Shown here piece by piece: positions 6,605 through 13,367 of a stretch of 14,127 nucleotides of DNA. Source of the DNA: Limnohabitans sp. (lineage in GTDB: Bacteria; Planctomycetota; Phycisphaerae; Phycisphaerales; SM1A02); contig JASGCF010000040.1 of assembly GCA_030054275.1 (NCBI GenBank), positions 1 to 14,127 of the forward strand, read 5' to 3'. Position 1 is the first letter of the stretch; each line of letters begins with the position of its first letter. The position numbers and the translations under genes were made by a program. The notes under the pieces are model-generated. The model worked only from the letters and a program-made list of their open reading frames with translations. It made no database searches and was not told where the DNA came from.

Positions 6605-7477
6605 GTGAAGATTTACCTCAACGGCAACATTGTTGACGAACGCGACGCGCACATCAGTGTGTTCGATCGAGGCTTTTTGTTCGGCGACGGCGTCTACGAA
6701 CTCGTGCGCTATTTCGGCGGATTTGGTGTTGGTGAGAACGCACATGCGCAGCGCCTCGCACGCAGCCTTGATTTAGCAAAGATCCGCGGATTCGATGCAG
6801 CCGAGCTCGGCTCGATCGCCCGCGCGACCATAGCGGCAAACGAACTCACCGACGCGATCGTCTATCTCCAAGTGACGCGCGGCGCAGGGTCCGTGCGCTC
6901 GCATGTTCCGAATGAAGCGTTGACCCCAACGGTGGTCGCGATCGCGACCCACGGCGAACCGCTCGATGCACTGACATCGCCCTCGCAGATTTCCGCAGTC
7001 ACCGCAGAAGACCTGCGATGGAAACTCTGCGAAATCAAGACGATTTCGTTGATGGGCAACATTCTGCACCTTCTCGACGCAGATGCCCACGGCGCAAACG
7101 AAGCGATTTTGCATCGTGATGGTTTCGTTGGGGAAGGCGCGTATTCCAACATCGCGTTGGTCACACGCGGCGTATTGGTCACCACGCCGATTGCAGAAGA
7201 ACCGCCGATTCTTCACGGAACCGCGCGCGCTGATTTGCTTGCCGCAGCGCGGACCGTTGGAGTTCCGATCGAAGTGCGACGAGTGCGCGTGGAAGAATTG
7301 CAGCACGCAGACGAACTCATGATTACATCAAGTCGCCGTTTCATCAGCGCTGTGGTGCGATTGAACGGAAGCACCGTTGGCGATGGGAAAACCGGACCAA
7401 TCACGCACAAACTCTTTGAATCCATGCGTTATGCGATTGCACGCAACGCGCAACTTGCGATGACTCTCGTGCGCTAA
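6605..7477 (+). CDS. dat: PLP class IV aminotransferase, D-amino-acid-transaminase-like
   Basis: A 290-residue fold-type IV PLP enzyme, normal for the family. The N terminus has the FDRGFLFGDGVYE motif (20-32). The PLP Lys is K145 in CEIKTISLMGN, and E177 in GEGAYSN is the usual partner of the cofactor ring nitrogen. Y31, R98 and H100 (TRGAGSVRSH) coincide in type and even number with the carboxylate trap described for Bacillus D-amino acid transaminase. This favours D-amino acid transamination (D-Ala/D-Glu exchange for cell wall) over branched-chain transaminase or aminodeoxychorismate lyase, the two main alternatives. The start is GTG at 6605 with GAGAGAAAG 8 nt upstream. It lies 59 bases after the BtpA gene and 27 bases before the pantothenate kinase gene, so it is probably cotranscribed with the latter. 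Confidence 0.85.
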   Translation: MKIYLNGNIVDERDAHISVFDRGFLFGDGVYELVRYFGGFGVGENAHAQRLARSLDLAKIRGFDAAELGSIARATIAANELTDAIVYLQVTRGAGSVRSHVPNEALTPTVVAIATHGEPLDALTSPSQISAVTAEDLRWKLCEIKTISLMGNILHLLDADAHGANEAILHRDGFVGEGAYSNIALVTRGVLVTTPIAEEPPILHGTARADLLAAARTVGVPIEVRRVRVEELQHADELMITSSRRFISAVVRLNGSTVGDGKTGPITHKLFESMRYAIARNAQLAMTLVR

Positions 7478-7504
7478 GGCGCGAAGCATCCCTCGAGAAT
7501 TTTC

Positions 7505-8527
7505 ATGCAGAAGCCGCAACAACCGCCCGTCCTCGCGATCCAAGTTGGCAATACGCGCATCAAACTTGCTGTTTTTCGCACGGATGATCCAGAAGAAGCC
7601 GTGTTTCTTTCGAAAGACGATCTCTCAGCAGCGGTCGAAAAGGCTGCATCGATGTACGAGTCGATTGGCGCAGAAGCAGATGCGTCGGTTGTAGTTGCGA
7701 GTGTGCATCCGAAAATTTCTACTGCTCTTGTTGGCGCGCTGCGCGATCAACTGGCATGCGAGGTTTACGAGGTTCCCACCGATATGCCGGTCCCTATCGG
7801 CGTGTGCTTGTCACCCGGTGCAAAGCCTGGCGTCGATCGGCTCCTCAACGCAGCTGCTGCATGGGACAAGTTGCGACAAGCGTGTGTGGTCGTCGATGCA
7901 GGAACCTGCATCACCGTCGATTTCATCGATGGTGAAGGCGTTTTTCACGGAGGCGCGATTGCGCCCGGACTTCGTATGCAACTCAAGGCCCTGCACGAAT
8001 ACACGGCCGCGTTACCCGCGATTGAGGTCGACGGAATGTTCGAAGCGCCAAGCGGTACCGCGTGGGGAGCCGACACGCGCGAAGCAATGGTGCGCGGCGT
8101 GTACCACGGCGCACGCGGGCTTGTGTGGCGATTGGTCGAGAAGTACGCGGAGGAGTACGGCGCATTTCCAGTCGTCATCGCAACGGGCGGCGACAGCGCA
8201 AGTTTGTTCGCGGACGATGAATTGGTCACACAGATCGTGCCCGACCTCGTCTTGCGCGGAGTCGCCATCGCAGCGCGGCACGCACTCGAGCCCGATGCTG
8301 CCGAGCAACGCGACCTTGAAAGTGCGAGCGATGCAACGCGCGCGCTTCGGCAGGGCTTCGGGCACGAAGGGTTCTCGCTCCTGCCCTCCCAAACCGAACC
8401 GAAACCTGCGACACGCAGAGACACGCAGCATGGCCTTACCGAAGATCACAACCACGACCACAACCACAGCCACGACGATGGAGGTTGTGGCGATGGCTGC
8501 GGTTGCGGACACGATGACGACGCGTGA
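7505..8527 (+). CDS. coaX: Type III pantothenate kinase with His/Cys-rich C-terminal extension
   Basis: Phosphorylates pantothenate in the first step of coenzyme A synthesis. The protein is 340 residues, against roughly 250-260 for the family. Core motifs are present: VGNTR (14-18), PGVDRLLNA (108-116), VVVDAGTCITVDF (128-140), GGAIAPGL (149-156) and ATGGD (226-230). In the first phosphate motif the usual Asp of D-x-GNT is Gln (Q13), which is unusual. The ASKHA fold ends near 262. The remaining residues form a low-complexity tail that closes with HNHDHNHSHDD then GGCGDGCGCGHDDD (about 315-339), a typical transition-metal-binding composition. The start ATG follows the transaminase by 27 bases and has only a weak GAG upstream. 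The kinase identity is firm; the tail role is unknown. Confidence 0.92.
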   Translation: MQKPQQPPVLAIQVGNTRIKLAVFRTDDPEEAVFLSKDDLSAAVEKAASMYESIGAEADASVVVASVHPKISTALVGALRDQLACEVYEVPTDMPVPIGVCLSPGAKPGVDRLLNAAAAWDKLRQACVVVDAGTCITVDFIDGEGVFHGGAIAPGLRMQLKALHEYTAALPAIEVDGMFEAPSGTAWGADTREAMVRGVYHGARGLVWRLVEKYAEEYGAFPVVIATGGDSASLFADDELVTQIVPDLVLRGVAIAARHALEPDAAEQRDLESASDATRALRQGFGHEGFSLLPSQTEPKPATRRDTQHGLTEDHNHDHNHSHDDGGCGDGCGCGHDDDA

Positions 8528-8611
8528 ATGCATCACGGCGCTCACCCCAGTTTCCTTGCGACTTGACCATTTTCCTCGTCTTTTTCGAGTAACTCGCCGA
8601 TCTCACTCCCG

Positions 8612-9673
8612 ATGACCGCCGTTCGGGCTGACAACACCACTCCACCGCTTGAAGTGGCGTGCTATCGCGCGACGCCTCATGGCGCTGGGGCGGTTGCGAT
8701 GATTGAGATCATTGGTGATGTCTCCGCGTGCCTGACAGCGTTGTGTGGTCGTGATGTCGAAGTTGGTGGCCTTCGCCTTCGCAAGTTTGAAACAATTGAT
8801 GAAGGCTTGGTCGCGCGCCTTGCGCCAGAACGCGCGCAACTGATGCCTCACGGTGGCACACGCATCGTGGAGCGGTTGGCGGATTGGCTTGCCGCACATG
8901 GTGCACATTGGATTGATGATCCACTTGCCGTGCGCGCGGAACTTGACCCGATGGAGGTCTTTCCTGAGGCGGAGGATCGCGTCGAGGCCCTTGCGCTTGC
9001 GACCCTCGCGCGCGCAGCAAGTCCGCTTGCAGTGCAGCCACTGTTGGCGCAGCGTGAACGCTGGGCCGCCCATGGAAACGCGCCGCTGACGGAAGACGAT
9101 CAGTCGCGCTCGCAACGACTCATGCGATTGGTCGACCCAGCGCGTGTTGCGCTCGTTGGACGCCCAAACGCAGGGAAAAGCACACTTTCAAACGCGTTAC
9201 TCGGCCGCGACGCTTCCATCGTCAGTCCCGAGGCGGGCACCACGCGCGATGCGGTGAGCGCGCGCATCGACCTCGCAGGCGTGGTTGTTGAATGGTTCGA
9301 CTTACCCGGCCTTCGCACAAGTGATGATGCCGTTGAGATGGCTGCGATCGACCTTGGGCGCGCACTTGTTGCAGACGCTGACTTTGTGATCGCGCTTGCT
9401 GCGCCAAGCGTTGCGTGGCCAGAACTTGATCGCACTCCCGACCTCCGCGTCTTTGCTCAGATAGACCGCGCGGAAGCAAGCAGCTCCTCGCCCGAACGCT
9501 GCGACGCAGATATTGCAGTCAGCGCACACACCGGCGAGGGCCTTGATGCACTGCGACGCTTGATTCGCGATGCTTTGGTTTCGCAGAGTGACCGCGCATC
9601 CACGCGCCCGTGGATGTTCGATCCGCGACTCGCCGATTCGAAAATCAGAAATCGATCAATCACAAACCCATGA
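8612..9673 (+). CDS. Shortened MnmE-like GTPase
   Basis: A 353-residue protein related to MnmE (TrmE), the tRNA U34-modifying GTPase, but over 90 residues shorter. The N-terminal part keeps TPHGAGAVAM (21-30), IDEGLV (62-67) and a PHGG (79-82) matching the MnmE folate-binding domain, but lacks its SYTGED motif. The Ras-like domain starts near 177: P-loop GRPNAGKS (183-190, with the Asn that binds potassium in MnmE), TTRD (210-213), DLPG (230-233) and SAHTGEG (304-310). The base-recognition NKxD motif is degraded to AQID (282-285). The chain stops about 43 residues after the last G motif, so the C-terminal helices and FC-x-GK motif of MnmE are missing. It follows coaX by 84 bases and overlaps fabI tail to tail. 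It may be a diverged paralogue or a lineage-specific MnmE. Confidence 0.8.
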   Translation: MTAVRADNTTPPLEVACYRATPHGAGAVAMIEIIGDVSACLTALCGRDVEVGGLRLRKFETIDEGLVARLAPERAQLMPHGGTRIVERLADWLAAHGAHWIDDPLAVRAELDPMEVFPEAEDRVEALALATLARAASPLAVQPLLAQRERWAAHGNAPLTEDDQSRSQRLMRLVDPARVALVGRPNAGKSTLSNALLGRDASIVSPEAGTTRDAVSARIDLAGVVVEWFDLPGLRTSDDAVEMAAIDLGRALVADADFVIALAAPSVAWPELDRTPDLRVFAQIDRAEASSSSPERCDADIAVSAHTGEGLDALRRLIRDALVSQSDRASTRPWMFDPRLADSKIRNRSITNP

Positions 9674-10442
9674 TCGAGTAGCCGCTGTCGACATACAGCA
9701 CTTGCCCCGTCGTACCACGCGAGAGGTCCGACAAAAGAAACGCTGCCGCATCGCCGACTTCGGGCGCCACGATATTCCGCGGCAATGGTGCGACCTGCGG
9801 AATGCGATCGAGAATCGAGTCGAAGCCGCCCACCGCTGATGCAGAAAGCGTCTTGATCGGGCCAGCGCTGACCAGATTGCAACGCACACCCTTCACGCGA
9901 CCAAGTTCCATTGCGAGATATCGATTGGTCGCTTCGAGTGCGGCCTTGGCAACGCCCATCACGTTGTAACCAGGCACTGCTTTCTCCGCGCCGTAGTAAC
10001 TGAGGCCGATCATTGCGCCACCCTCCTTGAGTACAGGAAGCGCCGCATTCGCCATCGCTTGATAACTGAAGGCGGAGATATCCATCGCATTCAGGAAGAC
10101 CGCACGCGGGGTCGCTGCAAAGCGGCCGAGTTTGAGCCAGTCCTTATCCGCGAACGCGATCGAGTGGACGATGAAGTCGATCTGCCCAAAGTCCTTGCCG
10201 ACGCGCTCGAAGCACGCCGCAATGTCTGCGTCTTGGGCCACATCCATGGGCTGCAACCAAGGATTCGAAACGCCAAATCCTTCGACGATCTTGCGCGTGC
10301 GGCGCTCCATCTTCTCGCCGGGCATGTGGGTGAAAATGCACTGCGCGCCCTCGCGAAGCAGGCTTTCGGTGATCGAAGTGGCGATGCTCGTTTCGTGAAG
10401 GACTCCGGTAACGAGTCCGCGCTTGCCGGCCATGATGCCCAT
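9660..10442 (-). CDS. fabI: Enoyl-[acyl-carrier-protein] reductase (NADH), FabI type
   Basis: A 260-residue short-chain dehydrogenase that reduces trans-2-enoyl-ACP in the last step of each fatty acid elongation cycle. It has the FabI-type nucleotide loop GVLHETSIA (13-21), FIVHSIAFADK (90-100) and the active site SYYGAEKAVPGYNVMGVAKA, with Tyr149, Tyr159 and Lys166 in the FabI Y-x6-Y-x6-K arrangement rather than the classic YxxxK alone. The C terminus VDSGYSIMG is normal. The ATG at 10440-10442 was chosen because AAGGAG lies 7 nt upstream. The ATG at 10433 is too far from it, and a longer frame to 10778 runs through the antisense of a tRNA gene. Its last 14 bases overlap the convergent MnmE-like frame. 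Confidence 0.95.
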   Translation of the reverse strand: MGIMAGKRGLVTGVLHETSIATSITESLLREGAQCIFTHMPGEKMERRTRKIVEGFGVSNPWLQPMDVAQDADIAACFERVGKDFGQIDFIVHSIAFADKDWLKLGRFAATPRAVFLNAMDISAFSYQAMANAALPVLKEGGAMIGLSYYGAEKAVPGYNVMGVAKAALEATNRYLAMELGRVKGVRCNLVSAGPIKTLSASAVGGFDSILDRIPQVAPLPRNIVAPEVGDAAAFLLSDLSRGTTGQVLYVDSGYSIMGL

Positions 10443-10449
10443 CTGTGTG

Positions 10450-10455
10450 CTCCTT
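10450..10455 (-). promoter_or_regulatory. Shine-Dalgarno site of fabI
   Basis: AAGGAG on the minus strand with a 7-nt spacer to the ATG at 10440-10442. It is the clearest ribosome-binding site in the window and decides between two nearby ATG codons (10442 and 10433). Confidence 0.75.
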
Positions 10456-10535
10456 GCCGCGGTGGTCGGCGGCTGATGAACGCGGAAAGGTAGCACTTCC
10501 CCGAATGCCTTGTCCGCGCTACGCTGTGCGCCGCT

Positions 10536-10609
<74 letters not shown>

Positions 10610-10613
10610 TTTG

Positions 10614-11828
10614 GTGGCTTCGCTGGCACAGCATGTCATCCTCGCTGTCGAGGAACTCCATCGCACCGCGTTGGGTGCGCCTGACGATGCAGCGCTTGCG
10701 CGCGCCGTCGTGCGACTCTCTGACCTCTACACAAGTGAACGGCAAGCACTGTCGCGAGCGCAGGCAGACGAAGAGCATTTGGCTGCCAAGTGTGGCTACT
10801 TCCTCGCGAGCGATGCGCCAAAAGTCGCGCTTGCCCTTGAGGAAGCCTCAGCACGCAGCCAAGTCTTCGCAAGACTTCCACACCTCGAGTGCGTGCGCGT
10901 ACTCGACCTCGGTGCCGGTGTCGGGGCAACGAGTTGCGGCTTTCTGGCATGGCTTGCAGCGCGTCGTGCGCGCAGTGTGACCGCGACGCGAACGCGGGTG
11001 GTTCTCCACGCCATTGAATTGGGTATGCCCGCAGCGCGGGCATACGAAAGGTCTGTGCGTACTGCAGCAGCGGCTGCGAATTGCGATCTTGAACTCAGCG
11101 TCGAGGCGCGCGATTTTCGCAGTGCAGCAGTGACCTCATTTGCGGCGTCGAGCGATGTGATGCTTTGCCAAACCGCACTCAATGAGTTGCTGGTTGAGGA
11201 TCAGACAGATCCGCAACATCTTGAAACAACCGTGGAAATGGTGACACAGTGGGCGCAGGCAGCACCGCTGCTTCTCATCGAGCCAGCGCTGCGATCGACC
11301 ACTCGGGCATTGATGGCGCTGCGTGATGCGCTGGTTGCATCCGGTGCCGCACGAGTGGCCGCACCCTGCCTCCATCAACACGCTTGCCCGATGCGCGCGA
11401 AACCCGATGATTGGTGTCATGAGGCACGACGCGTTGAGCCAACGCCGCGCGTGGCAGCAATCGACCGCATCGTCGGACGCCGCGATGGACGCGCGCTGTT
11501 CTCGTATCTCGCGACCGTGCCGTACGGCATGCCCGCGGATCCGCAGTCGGTCGCACCTCTGTCGATTCGCATCGTGACAGATCCGTTGGGCAGCCGCGGT
11601 AAGACCGAGCGCGTCGTCTGCAGAGCCGACGGCGCATTGCGACTCATGCGGTTACTCGACCGCGAGCGTCGGCCGAACAACGAACTCTTTGTGGAAGCCC
11701 CCCGCGGTTTGGCTGCAACAGTGCATCCGATGCCCACAAATGACCGTATCGGACCAGAAGCCGTTGTGGAACAGCTTCCAAGCACCACGCTTCCAAACTC
11801 CACACTTCCAAACTCCACACTTCCATGA
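10614..11828 (+). CDS. Rsm22/METTL17-like ribosomal small-subunit methyltransferase family protein
   Basis: A 404-residue protein of the Rsm22 family, associated with small ribosomal subunit assembly in mitochondria (METTL17) and present in many bacteria. The SAM-binding motif I is LDLGAGVGA (97-105). PCLHQHACPM (251-260) and DWCH (266-269) are the family hallmark. C252, C258, C268 and C336 are spaced like the four cysteines that hold an iron-sulfur cluster in METTL17. The frame is open into the tRNA gene, so the start must lie at GTG 10614 or TTG 10611. Neither has a Shine-Dalgarno site, and a start after the tRNA fits family length. The last 15 residues (LPSTTLPNSTLPNSTLP region) come from a 15-bp DNA repeat. 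Family assignment is good; catalytic activity is not proven for this family. Confidence 0.82.
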   Translation: MASLAQHVILAVEELHRTALGAPDDAALARAVVRLSDLYTSERQALSRAQADEEHLAAKCGYFLASDAPKVALALEEASARSQVFARLPHLECVRVLDLGAGVGATSCGFLAWLAARRARSVTATRTRVVLHAIELGMPAARAYERSVRTAAAAANCDLELSVEARDFRSAAVTSFAASSDVMLCQTALNELLVEDQTDPQHLETTVEMVTQWAQAAPLLLIEPALRSTTRALMALRDALVASGAARVAAPCLHQHACPMRAKPDDWCHEARRVEPTPRVAAIDRIVGRRDGRALFSYLATVPYGMPADPQSVAPLSIRIVTDPLGSRGKTERVVCRADGALRLMRLLDRERRPNNELFVEAPRGLAATVHPMPTNDRIGPEAVVEQLPSTTLPNSTLPNSTLP

Positions 11829-11834
11829 TCCACG
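11775..11834. repeat. 15-bp tandem repeat, four units, across the stop codon of the Rsm22-like gene
   Basis: Units start at 11775, 11790, 11805 and 11820. The two middle units are identical (CTTCCAAACTCCACA). The first differs as CTTCCAAGCACCACG and the last as CTTCCATGATCCACG. Because 15 is a multiple of three the repeat stays in frame and encodes LPNST-type pentapeptides. The change in the last unit creates the TGA at 11826-11828. Confidence 0.85.
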
Positions 11835-11965
11835 GAGTGATGAACGCCTTCCTACGACGAACTTCTTGGCTGTGGCGAACCCCTTCTCTGCGAGGACCGT
11901 CTAGTTTCGTTGCGAGATGACACGGGATTGTGTAGCCTCGTCTCTTGTCGAATGGCCTTTCGCCC

Positions 11966-12391
11966 ATGCGTGTTCGAAGCCACATCACCCTCTTCGCGAC
12001 GATCGTTGCGCTCACGGCGGCGCTCGCGTCTGGTGGCGTTGCTCGGTTCGTTCACATGATGACCGCGCACGGCGGAACGGCGTGCAGTGCGCATCACGCG
12101 CACACCGCTGTCACACGATGCACTCTGGGTCATCACGGTTCGAGCGAAGTGCACGCACGACAGTCGACGACAACGACACAGAGACCACAAACGCAGCAGC
12201 CTGCGGTACCGCAAGATAACTGCGCTGTCTGTGCTGAGCTCGCCATCAATCTCCCAACACCCGAACTCGCAAGCCCATTCGATCTTACCGTCGAAGTGCT
12301 CGCAATCGTGCATGAGCGCGAGGCATCACGCCAGCCCACGCTTGTCGTACTGCGTGCTGTGACAGCACGCCCGCCGCCAATCCTCCTCTGA
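11966..12391 (+). CDS. Small exported His/Cys-rich protein, DUF2946-like
   Basis: A 141-residue protein with a basic start (MRVRSH) and a hydrophobic segment at 7-28 acting as signal peptide or anchor. After it comes a His/Cys-rich stretch: H30, H35, C40, H43, H44, H46, C52, H56, H57, H63. A Thr/Gln-rich linker, a CAVC pair (86-89) and a proline-rich end (ARPPPILL) follow. The layout of signal helix, histidines, CxxC and a terminal R-x-PP motif recalls DUF2946 proteins, which often sit near metal-uptake genes; this match is tentative. The ATG at 11966 is preferred over TTG at 11945, which only adds seven residues. No clear Shine-Dalgarno site is seen. It lies 140 bases before the pseudopilin gene on the same strand. 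Metal binding is plausible from composition but unproven. Confidence 0.6.
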   Translation: MRVRSHITLFATIVALTAALASGGVARFVHMMTAHGGTACSAHHAHTAVTRCTLGHHGSSEVHARQSTTTTQRPQTQQPAVPQDNCAVCAELAINLPTPELASPFDLTVEVLAIVHEREASRQPTLVVLRAVTARPPPILL

Positions 12392-12519
12392 AGTCTTGCT
12401 GATTTTCGTGTGCGCGCATGATGTTGTCTTCGTTGCGCGCCACACGCGGCGTTGTCGGCCGCTTTCGACAACTTCCAGCACACGCATCAGAAACGCGCTG
12501 CACAACCCGTGCAGGCTTC

Positions 12520-12523
12520 GGAG
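12520..12523 (+). promoter_or_regulatory. Shine-Dalgarno site supporting the GTG start of the pseudopilin
   Basis: GGAG ends 8 nt before the GTG at 12532. This start gives a ten-residue leader before the prepilin cleavage site, whereas the ATG at 12418 would give a 48-residue leader that does not fit the family. Confidence 0.5.
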
Positions 12524-12531
12524 CACTGTCC

Positions 12532-13314
12532 GTGCACCCACATCATGTCGTTCGACGAGCTTTCACGCTTGTTGAGGTACTTCTCGTTGTCGCCATTCTG
12601 GCGATTGTTGTTGCGCTGTCCTTTCCGGCGTTGTCGTTGCTGCAGCAACGCGCGCGTGTTGGGAGATGCGCTTCGCACCTTCGATCGCTGCAACTGGCAT
12701 CTATTGCATACGCGCAGGATCACGAAGGATGGTTGATCGACGCGCGACTTCCACACGGAGGACACGATCAGGGAAGCGAGGAGAGTTTCGTCGATGTCCT
12801 TGCGCGCAAGGACTACTGCAATACCTCGCTCATCCGCTCACCGCTCGACACCAGCCCGCACTGGGCCGTTGAGCAGGGCGGAGCCGGCATCCCCGTCGGT
12901 GGCGCAAACGGAGCACTGCGTCGCACGAGTTATGGCTTGAACAACCATCTCGCGCGCGAGTTCTCGCCATGGGCTGCCATTGATCCTTCGCTCGCGACAG
13001 ATCGGCTGTCGAAAGTCTCGGATCATGCAGGCACAGTGCAACTCTTACTGATGGCAGAAACAGGTTCCTACGCCGCTGCGGATCACCCGCATGTCGAAGG
13101 TTGGGGCAGTTCGCCCCAAGCCCCTTCAGTGGCAGCAGCGGAGGTTGCTCTCGCAGCCGCGTCGGGTGGCCGTGCGTCGTCGGATGCACAGTCGAATTGG
13201 TCGTTCCTCGACGGCCATGTCGAGACAGCGCTCTTCAGTTCGATTTATGTGGATGCAGAGCGCAATCGACTGGATCCAGCGGTGAGTGGCCTCTTCGGGC
13301 GCAACTTCAACTGA
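12532..13314 (+). CDS. Type II secretion/type IV pilin-like pseudopilin with planctomycete C terminus
   Basis: A 260-residue protein with a prepilin leader MHPHHVVRRA cut before F11. The mature N terminus FTLVEVLLVVAILAIVVALSF has Glu at +5, as needed for pilin assembly, and Ala instead of Gly at -1, common in planctomycetes. QQRARVGRCASHLRSLQLA (38-56) is the usual continuation in planctomycete general-secretion-like pseudopilins, and QSNWSFLDGHVE (220-231) matches their C-terminal DGHV block. A DHPHVEGW segment (184-191) is His-containing. These proteins occur in large numbers per planctomycete genome and their assemblies are poorly known. The start was moved to GTG 12532 as explained for the GGAG site. 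The downstream secreted protein begins 53 bases later, so both are likely in one transcript. Confidence 0.85.
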   Translation: MHPHHVVRRAFTLVEVLLVVAILAIVVALSFPALSLLQQRARVGRCASHLRSLQLASIAYAQDHEGWLIDARLPHGGHDQGSEESFVDVLARKDYCNTSLIRSPLDTSPHWAVEQGGAGIPVGGANGALRRTSYGLNNHLAREFSPWAAIDPSLATDRLSKVSDHAGTVQLLLMAETGSYAAADHPHVEGWGSSPQAPSVAAAEVALAAASGGRASSDAQSNWSFLDGHVETALFSSIYVDAERNRLDPAVSGLFGRNFN

Positions 13315-13367
13315 TCACGCTCGTCCCTCTTTCACAAACTCTTTTCCGCCTTCGGCGGGATGTCACC

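Noticed and set aside
8528..8611. Possible small gene or terminator between coaX and the MnmE-like gene
   Set aside because: Only a 4-bp CTCG/CGAG hairpin around a T-run and no supported open frame.
12418..12531. Longer pseudopilin start at ATG 12418
   Set aside because: It would give a 48-residue leader before the cleavage site; the GTG at 12532 with GGAG gives a normal short leader.
13346..13358. CCGCC-TTC-GGCGG hairpin before the secreted protein gene as a terminator
   Set aside because: T bases precede rather than follow it on the plus strand. It may affect translation of the gene at 13368, but nothing more can be shown.
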